Positions 9,504 to 18,860 are shown, counted from the first letter of the stretch. The stretch is DNA of 64,000 nucleotides from JAWXBM01 sp034440115 (GCA_034440115.1 JAWXBM010000115.1:1-64000), one strand, 5' to 3'. A program made the numbers and translations. Notes: generated by a model not told the origin, from the sequence alone.

Positions 9504-10802
9504 ATGATGAATTCGAGAAAACTGATGATAAGACTGAGCGCATTTGGGCTGGCAGCCATTCCCGGAATTGCGCTGGCTGAGGATGTGCTGGATAGCGGCG
9601 ACACCGCCTGGATGATAACGGCAACAGCTTTGGTGTTGTTCATGACCATTCCAGGTCTGTCGCTGTTCTATGCAGGCATGGTGCGAGCCAAAAACGCCCT
9701 TTCGGTGATGATGCAGTGCTTTGTGATCACCTGTGCGGTAAGCGTTTTATGGGTGATGTATTTGTACAGCCTGGCATTTGGCAATGATGTTGGCGGCTTT
9801 GTAGGCGACCTGAGCAAGGCCTTTCTGGCAGGTATGACGGTGGATTCGCTCAGCGGCACCATTCCCGAGTCGGTGTTTTCCGTTTTCCAGATGACCTTTG
9901 CCATTATTACTCCGGCGTTGATTGTCGGTGCTTTTGCAGAACGCATGAAATTCTCCGCCATGTTGCTGTTCATTATTCTGTGGGTGAGCCTGGTCTATGC
10001 ACCGATAGCCCATTGGGTTTGGGGTGGTGGCTGGTTGAGTGAGAAAGGTGTGCTGGATTTTGCCGGGGGCACCGTGGTGCACATCAACGCCGGTGTGGCG
10101 GGATTGGTGGCAGCGCTGGTATTGGGCAAACGTCGCGGTTATCCGAACCATCCGATGAAGCCCAGCAATCTGCTGCTCACCATGGTGGGTGCGGGCATGC
10201 TGTGGGTGGGTTGGTTTGGCTTCAACGCGGGCAGCCAACTTGCGGCAGATGGTGGCGCTGGTATGGCCATGTTGGTGACTCAGGTTGCTACGGCTGCAGC
10301 AGCACTGACCTGGATGGCTTTGGAATGGATACGGTATGGCAAGCCCAGCGCGCTTGGCATAGTTTCCGGCGCCGTGGCGGGCCTGGTTGCCATTACACCT
10401 GCGTCCGGTTTTGTCGGACCCATGGCTGCGCTGGTTATCGGCGCTGCTTCGGGCCTGGTGTGCTACTTCTTTGTGGTCAAGGTCAAGCAGAAGATTGGCT
10501 ACGACGATTCACTGGATGCCTTCGGTGTGCACGGTATCGGCGGTTTTGTTGGTGCCATCCTTACCGGTGTTTTTGTTGATGCAGGGCTGGGTGGTTCAGG
10601 TTTGGCCGATGGCGTAAGCATGGCGGACCAGGTTCGTGCCCAGTTCATTGGTGCCGGTGCCACGATTGTTTACTGCGCGGTCGTTAGTTACGTGTTACTG
10701 AAACTGATCGATGCAGTGATTGGACTGCGCGTTACCGAGGAACAGGAAGAAGAAGGTCTGGACCTGGCGCAGCATGATGAGCGTGCCTACAACCTGCATT
10801 AA
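9504..10802 (+). CDS. amtB: Ammonium transporter AmtB
   Basis: A protein of about 432 residues with a signal-peptide-like N-terminus (GLAAIPGIALAED) and eleven predicted membrane segments. The family twin histidines appear in VVHINAGVAGL and DAFGVHGIGGF, and the signature DFAGGTVVHINAG is complete. It moves ammonium through the inner membrane and is closed by GlnK. The start at 9504 was chosen because the GAGGGG ribosome site at 9489-9494 is at the right distance; ATGs at 9495 and 9498 are too close to it. glnK stops 13 bases upstream, so the two are cotranscribed. Confidence 0.95.
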   Translation: MMNSRKLMIRLSAFGLAAIPGIALAEDVLDSGDTAWMITATALVLFMTIPGLSLFYAGMVRAKNALSVMMQCFVITCAVSVLWVMYLYSLAFGNDVGGFVGDLSKAFLAGMTVDSLSGTIPESVFSVFQMTFAIITPALIVGAFAERMKFSAMLLFIILWVSLVYAPIAHWVWGGGWLSEKGVLDFAGGTVVHINAGVAGLVAALVLGKRRGYPNHPMKPSNLLLTMVGAGMLWVGWFGFNAGSQLAADGGAGMAMLVTQVATAAAALTWMALEWIRYGKPSALGIVSGAVAGLVAITPASGFVGPMAALVIGAASGLVCYFFVVKVKQKIGYDDSLDAFGVHGIGGFVGAILTGVFVDAGLGGSGLADGVSMADQVRAQFIGAGATIVYCAVVSYVLLKLIDAVIGLRVTEEQEEEGLDLAQHDERAYNLH

Positions 10803-10808
10803 AGAGTG

Positions 10809-10847
10809 TCTGTAATCCAGCCGACGGTGGCTCGGCTGGATTACAGA
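10809..10847. other. 16-bp perfect inverted repeat after amtB
   Basis: The arms at 10809-10824 and 10832-10847 (core TAATCCAGCCGA / TCGGCTGGATTA) pair perfectly around a 7-base loop. There is no T run, so it is probably an RNA 3' stabilising hairpin or the first part of a tandem terminator rather than a terminator alone. Confidence 0.6.
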
Positions 10848-10868
10848 AAATGGTTCTGTGTGCCTTTA

Positions 10869-10895
10869 GGCCCGGTTGATCCGGGCCGTCTTTTT
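10869..10895 (+). terminator. Intrinsic terminator of glnK-amtB
   Basis: GGCCCGG (10869-10875) pairs with CCGGGCC (10881-10887) around TTGAT, followed by GTCTTTTT. Confidence 0.8.
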
Positions 10896-10938
10896 AGGTC
10901 GCAACAAGCGACCGCTATGCCTGATGGACCTTTAACTA

Positions 10939-11122
10939 CGTCCTCCCGGACTTGCCCTCAACCCCGTCCTCCCGGACTTGCCCTCAACCCCGTCCTCCCG
11001 GACTTGCCGTCAACCCCGTCCTCCCGGACTTGCCCTCAACCCCGTCCTCCCGGACTTGATCCGGGATCCAATATACGTTTGATCTTTTATTCACGCATGG
11101 ATCCCGGCTCCCTGGATCAAGC
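10939..11122. repeat. Five tandem 26-bp repeats ending in a genomic palindrome
   Basis: The core CGTCCTCCCGGACTTG begins at 10939, 10965, 10991, 11017 and 11043, an exact 26-base period, with the spacer CCCTCAACCC between copies (one has CCGTCAACCC). The last copy runs into CTTGATCCGGGATCCA, which pairs with TGGATCCCGG...GGATCAAG at about 11098-11121. The repeats lie in the gap between amtB and the LysR gene; the open frame across them is an artefact of repetition. Confidence 0.85.
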
Positions 11123-11163
11123 CCAGAGCAAGCGTAGCCCGGCATGACGAAGTGAGAGCGTCA

Positions 11164-12117
11164 TCACCTGTCCGAATGCCCAATGCGCCAGGGAGAATCC
11201 GGCATGGAAGACTCTTCAGCAACATCCAGAAATGCCCGTGCTTGCGGCGACGAATACTTGCCGCGCCGCATCACCACGCCATAGCTGCGTTTTGGAAAAT
11301 AAGCGCTCATGTTTTTGGCAACCAGCTTGTCGTCTTCCCGCAGACAGATGCCCGTGACGATGGAAATGCCAAAATCCAGTTCTACGTAGCGCTTGATGAC
11401 TTCCCAGCCACCCACTTCCAGGGTGACATTGAAAGGCACCTGGTGTTGTTGGAACACTCGGTCGACCATGCGCCAAGTGGTTAAACGCCGCGGCGGCAAG
11501 ATCAAACCATAAGGCGCGATATCTTCGATGGTAATACTGTCTTTGTCCGCTAACGCATGGCCAAGCGGCATGATCAGGGCCGGTTCAAAGGAACAGATTG
11601 GTTGATAGCTGATGTCCGAAGGTACATCCAACATGGAGCCAATGGCAAAATCCACTTCATCATCACGGATCATTGCCAGGCCATCGCGGCCGGTCACATT
11701 GCGCAACTGCACATGGATATTGGGGAAATTTTCGCGGAATTGCGCCACCAGTCGGGGTAACAGATAAATAATGGTGGACTCACCCGCAGCAATCACGACT
11801 TCGCCGCTTTCCAGATCACCGCGAATTTGTCGGTTGAAACGATGGTTAAGAGACTCCAGGCCATCAATCAGCGGCTGGGCCATTTCGTAAAGCTCCTGGC
11901 CTTCACGGGTCATGTTGATGCGTGGCCCATGGCGTTCGAATAGCATGGTGTCCAGTTCGCGCTCCAGCGCCTTGATTTGCAGGCTCACGGCCGGCTGGCT
12001 GAGGAACAATTCTTCCGCCGCATCGGTCATTTTGCCGCTCTTGGCCACGGCACAAAAAGCACGCAATTGTTTCAATTGATTGCCCTTATAATAGAAGCGT
12101 GGGCTTTTATCGTTCAT
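11164..12117 (-). CDS. LysR-family transcriptional regulator (CysB-like), probable aceA regulator
   Basis: A regulator of 317 residues. The N-terminal winged helix contains LKQLRAFCAVAKSGKMTDAA and SQPAVSLQIKALERELDTML, followed by a two-lobed ligand domain of the type-2 periplasmic binding fold (GEVVIAAGESTIIYLLP; EVDFAIGSM). It is divergent from isocitrate lyase across a 160-base AT-rich gap, the usual geometry for a LysR protein that controls its neighbour. The ATG at 12117 is used; the frame stays open to 12159. The ligand is not evident. Confidence 0.85.
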   Translation of the reverse strand: MNDKSPRFYYKGNQLKQLRAFCAVAKSGKMTDAAEELFLSQPAVSLQIKALERELDTMLFERHGPRINMTREGQELYEMAQPLIDGLESLNHRFNRQIRGDLESGEVVIAAGESTIIYLLPRLVAQFRENFPNIHVQLRNVTGRDGLAMIRDDEVDFAIGSMLDVPSDISYQPICSFEPALIMPLGHALADKDSITIEDIAPYGLILPPRRLTTWRMVDRVFQQHQVPFNVTLEVGGWEVIKRYVELDFGISIVTGICLREDDKLVAKNMSAYFPKRSYGVVMRRGKYSSPQARAFLDVAEESSMPDSPWRIGHSDR

Positions 12118-12277
12118 TTTCAATCGCTTATTAACATTAACGTTGCTTATATTAAACATTGAAATATTTGTCTTGTCAAAGATGAAGCGTACGACTTACC
12201 GTCAAGCCTGAAGCTGTAACTCTGCAACAAAAATGCTTTTGCTTCATTTAATTGAATTCGTTGAACAGGATACCGCC

Positions 12278-13564
12278 ATGAACACGGAACACGAGATCAA
12301 ATGCATACAAGCTGACTGGAACACCAACCCACGCTGGAAAGGCATTACCCGGGGTTATTGTGCAGCCGATGTGGTGCGTTTACGCGGCACCGTGAAAATT
12401 GAATACAGCCTGGCGCGCCAGGGTGCGGAAAAACTCTGGAAGCATATGGCCACCGAGCCTTTTGTCAATGCGCTGGGTGCGTTGACTGGCAACCAGGCCA
12501 TGCAACAAGTGAAAGCTGGCCTCAAGGCCATTTACCTTTCCGGCTGGCAGGTAGCGGCGGATGCCAACCTGGCCGGTGCCATGTATCCGGATCAATCCTT
12601 ATACCCGGCAGATTCAGTACCCAGCGTGGTGCGCCGGATTAACAACGCGCTGCAACGTGCAGATCAACTGCATCACGCTGAAGGCGATGACTCAATCGAT
12701 TGGATGCAGCCCATCGTAGCCGATGCGGAAGCCGGCTTTGGCGGTGTGCTCAATGCTCACGAATTGATGAAAGCCATGATTGAGGCCGGTGCGGCCGGGG
12801 TTCACTTTGAAGACCAGTTGGCTTCAGCCAAGAAGTGCGGGCACATGGGCGGCAAGGTGCTGGTTCCAACCCAGGAAGCCGTACAAAAACTGATTGCTGC
12901 ACGTTTGGCTGCTGACATCATGGGTGTTCCCACCGTCCTGCTGGCGCGTACCGATGCCATGGCCGCTGGCTTGATCACTTCCGATGTGGATGAATACGAC
13001 AAAGATTTTGTCACCGGTGAGCGGACTGTGGAAGGCTTCTATGAAACCCGTGCCGGTATCGAACAGGCGATTTCACGCGGATTGGCCTATGCCCCGTATG
13101 CAGACTTGCTGTGGTGTGAAACCGCCACCCCGGATCTGGAGCAGGCGAAGACCTTCGCTGAAGCCATTCATGCGAAGTATCCCGGCAAACTGCTTTCTTA
13201 CAACTGTTCACCCTCGTTCAACTGGAAAGCCAAGCTGGACGACGTGACCATTGCCAAGTTCCAACGCGAGCTCGGCGCCATGGGTTATAAGTTCCAGTTC
13301 ATTACGCTGGCCGGTTTCCATGCACTCAACTACAGCATGCATACCCTGGCACGCGGTTACAAAGACAGACAGATGGCGGCTTACGTGGAGCTTCAGGAAG
13401 CGGAATTTGCTGCCGAGCAGTTCGGCTACACCGCAACCAAGCATCAGCGCGAAGTGGGTACCGGTTACTTCGATACCCTGACCCAAGTAATTGGCGGCGG
13501 GCAGTCTTCACTCTCGGCCCTGAGTGGTTCTACCGAAGAGGAGCAGTTCAAAAAGGCGGTGTGA
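12278..13564 (+). CDS. aceA: Isocitrate lyase
   Basis: A protein of 428 residues, the length of bacterial isocitrate lyases. The catalytic loop KKCGHMGGK with the active-site cysteine, the upstream PIVADAEAGFGGVLNAHELM metal-binding region and the LSYNCSPSFNWKAKL signature are all intact. It splits isocitrate into glyoxylate and succinate, the first step of the glyoxylate shunt. The ATG at 12278 follows an AGGA ribosome site and gives the family N-terminus. Malate synthase is not in the window. It is likely controlled by the divergent LysR protein and ends at a strong terminator. Confidence 0.95.
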   Translation: MNTEHEIKCIQADWNTNPRWKGITRGYCAADVVRLRGTVKIEYSLARQGAEKLWKHMATEPFVNALGALTGNQAMQQVKAGLKAIYLSGWQVAADANLAGAMYPDQSLYPADSVPSVVRRINNALQRADQLHHAEGDDSIDWMQPIVADAEAGFGGVLNAHELMKAMIEAGAAGVHFEDQLASAKKCGHMGGKVLVPTQEAVQKLIAARLAADIMGVPTVLLARTDAMAAGLITSDVDEYDKDFVTGERTVEGFYETRAGIEQAISRGLAYAPYADLLWCETATPDLEQAKTFAEAIHAKYPGKLLSYNCSPSFNWKAKLDDVTIAKFQRELGAMGYKFQFITLAGFHALNYSMHTLARGYKDRQMAAYVELQEAEFAAEQFGYTATKHQREVGTGYFDTLTQVIGGGQSSLSALSGSTEEEQFKKAV

Positions 13565-13589
13565 TACCGAGACTGTTTTTTGCCGTTGA

Positions 13590-13616
13590 AGGGCCGCGCA
13601 AGCGGCCCTTTTTTTC
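13590..13616 (+). terminator. Intrinsic terminator of aceA
   Basis: AGGGCCGC (13590-13597) and GCGGCCCT (13602-13609) enclose a GCAA loop, followed by seven Ts. Confidence 0.9.
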
Positions 13617-13617
13617 T

Positions 13618-13682
13618 TGTAGGAGCGCGCCATACGCGCGATTGGCGGTTACAAAGGGTCGCCCGCAAAGCAGGCTCCTACA
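13618..13682. repeat. REP-like palindromic pair (GTAGGAGCGCGC family)
   Basis: GTAGGAGCGCGCCATACGCGCGA is followed about 20 bases later by the inverse member GGGTCGCCCGCAAAGCAGGCTCCTAC. This is the same family as the elements at 18861, 19752, 24033, 26491, 28851 and 51432. The outer end supplies the TAG stop of the glycerate kinase gene. Confidence 0.8.
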
Positions 13683-14940
13683 TGGGCAACACCAAAATGG
13701 CGCGGAAATCATTGACGTTGGTATGGGTCTCACCGGTAACCAGCAAACTACCCACCATTTGCAGGAAGGCAGCGGAATTGTCCTGATCGAGGAATTCTTC
13801 AGCATGCAGGCGAACCTGTTTGGCCCGCTGCAGAATATCCGGATCGATCTGCGCGCCTGCGTGTCCGCCCACACCATCAAAACCATCGGTATCCGCCGCC
13901 AGGGCCCAAATGCCAGGTTGGCCATTCAACTCGATGGCCAAAGCCAGTGCGTAACAGGAATTGCGACCGCCGGTGCCAGGTGATGGCCCCAGGCTGAGGC
14001 TGGTTTCACCACCGGACAGAAGGCAAATCGCTTTACCCTTGCGCAGCAACTTCCTGGCCAGCTTGGCATGTTCCTCGGCCAGTGTCACCGCCTCGCCCTG
14101 TACCGCATCGCCCAGCATCAGCACATCAATGTTCTGCTGCCGGCATACCGCCTCGGCGGCTTTCAATGCCGTCATGCCACTGGCAACCACTCGGGAAGAG
14201 CTGCGATGTGCCTGCGCGTGTATGCCATGATCTTTGTGGTGTTCACCTTCCAGCGCTTTGGCAACCGCTGTTGATGGATTGATACGATAGCGCTTGAGTA
14301 TGGCGCGTGCATTCGCCCGGCTGGACGTATGGCGCAGGGTGGGTCCGGAGCCGATCAAAGCCACGTCATCTCCCGGCACATCAGAAATTGCCAGTGTCAC
14401 CAGGGGTGCCGGGCAGGCCGCTGCCAAACCACCACCCTTGATGCGGGAAAGGTGTTTGCGAACGCAGTTGATCTCCTGGATGGAGGCGCTTGATGCGAGC
14501 AAGTGGCGAGTGATTTCGCGTTTTTCCTCCAGCGATATTTCTGCCACCGGCATGCACATCAATGCGGAACTGCCGCCCGACATCAATACCAGCAACAAAT
14601 CATTCTCAGACAGGTTCTCAGCCAGCGAGAGCGCCGCATGGGCAGCCGCGACTGAGCTTTGGTCAGGTACCGGGTGGCTGGCAAACATGAGCTCGAATCC
14701 GGTCAGCTCGAGCGCATTATCCTTATGGGTGTTGGGAGCAATGATAAGGCCGGTGGCCTTTTCGCCGTAGTGCGCGCGAGCAGCTTTGGCCATGGCAATA
14801 GCTGCCTTGCCGCAGGCGATGACTTGCAGATTTCCTGCAGGTAAATCAGGCCAGTTGCCGGCCAGGCACTGTTCGGCTTGTGAAGCCGCTACTGCCGTAT
14901 TGAACAGCCCCAGCAGGAATTCATTGGGATTAGAGATCAT
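13678..14940 (-). CDS. Glycerate 2-kinase (GckA/TtuD type, DUF4147-MOFRL)
   Basis: A protein of 420 residues. The N-terminal DUF4147 domain shows GKAAIAMAKAA, VLMSGGSSALMCMP and the phosphate-site LSRIKGGGLAAA; the C-terminal MOFRL domain shows CLLSGGETSLSLG, GTGGRNSCYALALAIEL and AADTDGFDGVGGHAGA. It phosphorylates D-glycerate to 2-phosphoglycerate, joining glyoxylate breakdown to glycolysis. The ATG at 14940 is used. Its TAG stop lies in the end of a REP element. The nearby reductase at 17881 would supply its substrate. Confidence 0.88.
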   Translation of the reverse strand: MISNPNEFLLGLFNTAVAASQAEQCLAGNWPDLPAGNLQVIACGKAAIAMAKAARAHYGEKATGLIIAPNTHKDNALELTGFELMFASHPVPDQSSVAAAHAALSLAENLSENDLLLVLMSGGSSALMCMPVAEISLEEKREITRHLLASSASIQEINCVRKHLSRIKGGGLAAACPAPLVTLAISDVPGDDVALIGSGPTLRHTSSRANARAILKRYRINPSTAVAKALEGEHHKDHGIHAQAHRSSSRVVASGMTALKAAEAVCRQQNIDVLMLGDAVQGEAVTLAEEHAKLARKLLRKGKAICLLSGGETSLSLGPSPGTGGRNSCYALALAIELNGQPGIWALAADTDGFDGVGGHAGAQIDPDILQRAKQVRLHAEEFLDQDNSAAFLQMVGSLLVTGETHTNVNDFRAILVLPM

Positions 14941-15052
14941 AGGGTTAAGATACCGGGATGCCGCCAGCACTGGCTAGTCCAAGCGAACTGAAGGCCCAAA
15001 ATGCTCCCGGCACATGCCGGGAGCAATGCAGGGCAGCCGCGCGCGAAAGCAA

Positions 15053-17344
15053 TCAGGCTGTGCGCAAGTCTGCCGGTAACGGCAGGGTGCGAATGCGTTT
15101 GCCGATCGCCTGGTAAATGGCATTCAACAAGGCCGGCGCATACGGTGGCACACCCGGCTCGCCTACGCCGCAGGGTAGTTCAGTCACATAGTCTTCAACC
15201 AGGTGTACGTGGATATCCAGCGGGCCCTCACTCAAGCGGGTAACCCGGTAATCGTTGAAGTTGGACTGATCCACGGCGCCCAGGGTGGTGGTGATTTTGC
15301 CGAAACGAGCAATCGAATGGCCAAACGTACAGGCACCCTCCATCTGTTTGCGCACGCCTTCCGGGTTGACGTAGCGGCCGCAATCGATAGCCACATCAAC
15401 ACGCGGCACCGAAAACTCGCCGTTTTCGCCGACTTTCACCTGCACTGCGATGGCCACGTAGCTTTGGAATGAGCGGTGTGCCGCCAAGCCGATGCCAGAG
15501 CCTTCAGGCAATTGTTGGCCGTAGCCAGCTGCCTTGGCGACAATGCGTAAGGTATTCGACAAGCGCTTGGGCGATATCGGATAGTCCGCCACTGGGTCAC
15601 CGTAAACAGTGTCACCTTCAACGCCATCTTTGCTCAGATCCATGACCTCAGCATCGCCAATTGTCTCAAGCAAGAATTCCAGCGGATCGCGACCTGCCGC
15701 TGCTGCCAGTTCATCGGCAAAGCTGTGCAGCGCAAATGCATGCTGGATGTTATTAACCGAGCGCAGCCAGCCAACACGGATCATGGCGGGTGCTTTGCAG
15801 GTTTCCAGTTGCAGGTTGGGAATAGTGTTGTAGGGCATATCCGTAAGCCCAAGGGCAGCCTCAAAATCAACTGGGCCATCCTGCGCTGGATTCCACAATG
15901 CCATGATGCTGGGAGATGCCACGCGCTGTTGCCAGGCTATGACTTTGCCGTCTTTGTCCAGCGCAGCTTTGGCGTACTGGGCACTGGCCGAGTGGTAATA
16001 ACCGTGCTGGATTTCGTCCTCGCGGCTCCACTGCACGCGCACCGGAGCACCGATCGCCTTGGACAGGATGGCGGCTTCGCAGGCGAAGTCGGGTTTGGAT
16101 TTACGACCGAACGCGCCACCCAAAAGCGTGATCTGACATTCAACATCCGCTATTTCCAACCCCAGTGCTTCGGCTACATATTGCCGGGTTTGCAGCGGTG
16201 CCTGGGTCGAGGTGATGATTTGCACAGGGCGTGAATTGGCATCGACCAGAGCCACGGGTGGCTCCATGGGTGCATGCGCCAGGTAAGGCACAAAATACTC
16301 TGCCTCAACTACTTTGTCGGCCTGGGCAAAGGCCAGGTCCACATCACCGCGTTTGCGGATCACCGTTCCGGGCTGTTGGCTTGAGGCTATAAGCGCGGCA
16401 TCGTAGGTGCTGGAGTCATGCCCTACAAAAGGGCCAGCATCCCATTCGATTTTCAGCTTCTTGCGGCCTTGCATTACCGACCAGGTATTGCGGCCAATTA
16501 CGGCCACACCACCCAAAGCGCGAAACTCTGCCGGTTTGTCATTCGGCAGGGCAGGAATCTCGATCACCTGCTCCACGCCTGGGACCTTCAGCGCTTCAGT
16601 GGCATCGAAAGATTTCACTTTGCCACGGTAAACGGGTGGCCGGGCAACCACGGCGATTTTCATGCCGGGCAGGGTGTAGTCTGCTCCGTAATCAGCACCA
16701 CCGGTGCTCATATCAAAGTTATCGACTACCGGCATATCCTTGCCGATATAGCGCCACTGCGATGGGTCTTTCAGTTTGGGTTTTGGAGCATCCGCGCCGA
16801 AAGGCACGTCGATTTCTGCAGCAATTTCGACCACCTCGCCAAAATCCAGCGAACGATCAGTGCCGCGATGGTACAAGCGGTGATTCTTGGCATAGACTTC
16901 GCTGGCATCCACGCCCCATTTCTGCGCTGCGGCTTTTTCCAGCACTTCCCGGGCTGAGGCGCCGAGTTCACGCATCACGTTAAAACCGTGGCGAGTACTG
17001 CGTGAGCCATCGGTGTTCTGTTGATCCTTGCCTGCCGGATCGTACTTGGTTGCATCGCCTGGAGCCTGCCAGATTTTCACCCGGCTCCAGTCGGCTTCCA
17101 ACTCCTCCGCGATCATCATGGGCATGCCAGTGCGTACACCCTGGCCCATTTCCGAGCGACTGTTGGTGAGCGTGACGGTGCCGTCTGCAGCTATGGCGAC
17201 GAAATAGTTGGGCTGAGCCGTGGTGGCTCCAGACATGGCAGCGAACAAACAACGCGGTGAAATATGCGCACCTAAAATAAAGGATGCGCTGAGTCCTGTG
17301 GTTTGCAGGAAGGAGCGGCGGCTTACTTTGCTGATAGTGGTCAT
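15053..17344 (-). CDS. Molybdenum hydroxylase large subunit (isoquinoline 1-oxidoreductase beta type), Tat-exported
   Basis: A protein of 763 residues with a twin-arginine signal (SRRSFLQTTG at about residues 8-17). The body matches the IorB-type large subunit of the xanthine oxidase family: NSRSEMGQGVRTGMPMMIAEELEAD, APMEPPVALVD, GGAFGRKSKPDF and the C-terminal LPCGVGEPGVPPYAPAL with the catalytic glutamate. It binds a molybdopterin cofactor and hydroxylates a N-heterocycle or aldehyde in the periplasm. The ATG at 17344 overlaps the TGA of the small subunit region, so the two are coupled. The true substrate is unknown. Confidence 0.88.
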   Translation of the reverse strand: MTTISKVSRRSFLQTTGLSASFILGAHISPRCLFAAMSGATTAQPNYFVAIAADGTVTLTNSRSEMGQGVRTGMPMMIAEELEADWSRVKIWQAPGDATKYDPAGKDQQNTDGSRSTRHGFNVMRELGASAREVLEKAAAQKWGVDASEVYAKNHRLYHRGTDRSLDFGEVVEIAAEIDVPFGADAPKPKLKDPSQWRYIGKDMPVVDNFDMSTGGADYGADYTLPGMKIAVVARPPVYRGKVKSFDATEALKVPGVEQVIEIPALPNDKPAEFRALGGVAVIGRNTWSVMQGRKKLKIEWDAGPFVGHDSSTYDAALIASSQQPGTVIRKRGDVDLAFAQADKVVEAEYFVPYLAHAPMEPPVALVDANSRPVQIITSTQAPLQTRQYVAEALGLEIADVECQITLLGGAFGRKSKPDFACEAAILSKAIGAPVRVQWSREDEIQHGYYHSASAQYAKAALDKDGKVIAWQQRVASPSIMALWNPAQDGPVDFEAALGLTDMPYNTIPNLQLETCKAPAMIRVGWLRSVNNIQHAFALHSFADELAAAAGRDPLEFLLETIGDAEVMDLSKDGVEGDTVYGDPVADYPISPKRLSNTLRIVAKAAGYGQQLPEGSGIGLAAHRSFQSYVAIAVQVKVGENGEFSVPRVDVAIDCGRYVNPEGVRKQMEGACTFGHSIARFGKITTTLGAVDQSNFNDYRVTRLSEGPLDIHVHLVEDYVTELPCGVGEPGVPPYAPALLNAIYQAIGKRIRTLPLPADLRTA

Positions 17345-17345
17345 C

Positions 17346-17798
17346 TCAAGCCTCCTGTGCGGCGACTTTGATCGCCGAGAATATGCGCTGGTAAGTGCCA
17401 CAGCGGCAGATATTGCCATCCATGCCGCGCATGATCTCTTCGTCCGTTGGCTTAGGGTTGGCGGCCAGCAACGAGGCCGCTTGCATGATTTGCCCGGATT
17501 GACAGTAGCCGCATTGCGGCACATTTTCTTTGCGCCAGGCCTTCTGTACCGGGTGATTGCCTTCGGGGTGCAAGCCCTCAATGGTTGTGATGGCCTTGCC
17601 AGCGGCTGCGCTGATTGGGGTTACGCAGGCTCGTACGGCAGTGCCGTCGAGATGCACGGTACAAGCACCACACAAAGCCATGCCACAGCCAAATTTTGTT
17701 CCGGTTAGCTCTAGCTCGTCTCGCAAGAACCAAAGTATGGGCATTTCCGCATCGCCGTCAAACTCACGGGCACTGCCATTAACCATCAAGGAAATCAT
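17346..17798 (-). CDS. 2Fe-2S small subunit of the molybdenum hydroxylase (IorA type)
   Basis: A protein of 150 residues with two [2Fe-2S] clusters: the plant-ferredoxin motif GCGMALCGACTVHLDG in the N-terminal half and QCGYCQSGQIM plus NICRCGTYQRI in the C-terminal half. This is the electron-transfer subunit of xanthine oxidase-type enzymes, carrying electrons from the molybdopterin site. It lacks its own signal and presumably travels out with the large subunit by Tat. The ATG at 17798 is used, giving MISLMVNG; the frame extends to 17870. Confidence 0.92.
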   Translation of the reverse strand: MISLMVNGSAREFDGDAEMPILWFLRDELELTGTKFGCGMALCGACTVHLDGTAVRACVTPISAAAGKAITTIEGLHPEGNHPVQKAWRKENVPQCGYCQSGQIMQAASLLAANPKPTDEEIMRGMDGNICRCGTYQRIFSAIKVAAQEA

Positions 17799-17880
17799 GT
17801 GTTGGCTCCTGTGTTGAAGGAAATTTTGTAATGTCGGCAAGTTGGATATCCTAAACTGCGTTGCCGCCAAATACGAATAC

Positions 17881-18777
17881 TTACTTTTCTCCTGCCTTGG
17901 TTAAGAGACGCAACAGGCTGGAGGTGTCCCAACGGCCGCCTCCCATGGCCTGCACTTCGGCATAAAACTGGTCAACCAAAGCGGCCACTGGCAGCAATGC
18001 GCCATTGCGGCGTGCTTCATCCAGCACCAGGCCAAGGTCCTTGCGCATCCAGTCAACCGCAAAGCCGAAATCGAATTTGTCTGCCAACATGGTGGGTGCG
18101 CGATTTTCCATCTGCCAGGATTGCGCAGCCCCTTTGGAGATTACCTCAAATACCTGTTTGCCATCCAGCCCCGCCTTTTGCGCAAACTGCACACCTTCGG
18201 CCAGACCTTGCACCGTGCCGGCAATGCAAATCTGGTTGACCATTTTGGTCAATTGCCCGCTGCCCGATGGGCCCATATGGGCTTGCATGCGGGCGAAGCA
18301 ATCCACCAATGGTGCAATACGTGCTATTGCTGCCGCATCGCCGCCCATCATTACCGTCAATTGGCCATTTTCGGCTCCAGCCTGACCGCCGGAAACGGGT
18401 GCGTCGACAAAATCGAAACCCGCTCGCTGCGCCGCGGCGCTCAATTCCTGCGCCACTGCAGCCGAAGTTGTGGTGTGATCAACAAATACGCTGCCGTTTG
18501 CCATGCCGGCAAAGGCGCCGTTTTCGCCCAGGCAGATTTCGCGCAAATCCTGATCCGCTCCCACGCAACTGAACACGACCTCGTTGCCTTCAGCGGCTTT
18601 TCGGGGGCTGGCGACGGCCTGTCCGCCAAATTGTTCCAGCCACTGCTGCGCACGAGCAGGAGTGCGATTGAAAACTGTGACCGCATGTCCGGCTTTCGCC
18701 AGATGACCCGCCAAGGGGTAGCCCATAACCCCCAGGCCGATAAAAGCAACTTTGCTGTTACCTTGTTGCCGTTCCAT
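17881..18777 (-). CDS. Tartronate semialdehyde reductase / 3-hydroxyisobutyrate dehydrogenase family
   Basis: A protein of 298 residues. The NAD(P)-binding motif VAFIGLGVMGYPLAGHLAKAG is at the N-terminus, the substrate signature FVDAPVSGGQAGAENGQL in the middle, and the catalytic lysine in GQLTKMVNQ. Members reduce tartronate semialdehyde to glycerate (GarR/GlxR) or oxidise 3-hydroxyisobutyrate; sequence alone does not decide. The glycerate kinase on the same strand favours the glycerate route. The gene lies 82 bases upstream of the 2Fe-2S subunit and could share its transcript. Confidence 0.85.
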   Translation of the reverse strand: MERQQGNSKVAFIGLGVMGYPLAGHLAKAGHAVTVFNRTPARAQQWLEQFGGQAVASPRKAAEGNEVVFSCVGADQDLREICLGENGAFAGMANGSVFVDHTTTSAAVAQELSAAAQRAGFDFVDAPVSGGQAGAENGQLTVMMGGDAAAIARIAPLVDCFARMQAHMGPSGSGQLTKMVNQICIAGTVQGLAEGVQFAQKAGLDGKQVFEVISKGAAQSWQMENRAPTMLADKFDFGFAVDWMRKDLGLVLDEARRNGALLPVAALVDQFYAEVQAMGGGRWDTSSLLRLLTKAGEK

Positions 18778-18860
18778 AGAGCAATATTTCCTTTAATTTT
18801 AATTTGCATAAGAAAGGGGCCTTACGGCCCCTTATTCAGCTCTGTTGATTTGTGCAGGTG

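Noticed and set aside
10939..11068. CRISPR-like array
   Set aside because: The 26-base units are contiguous, with identical spacers, so they are simple tandem repeats; no cas genes nearby.
10806..11147. Open frame of 113 codons with repeated PSSRTCPQPRPPGL peptides
   Set aside because: It is the translation of the 26-bp tandem repeat between amtB and the LysR gene; no ribosome site, no family, and a terminator lies inside it.
13548..13925. Minus-strand frames near the aceA terminator and REP
   Set aside because: They run through a terminator and a REP element and overlap glycerate kinase out of frame.
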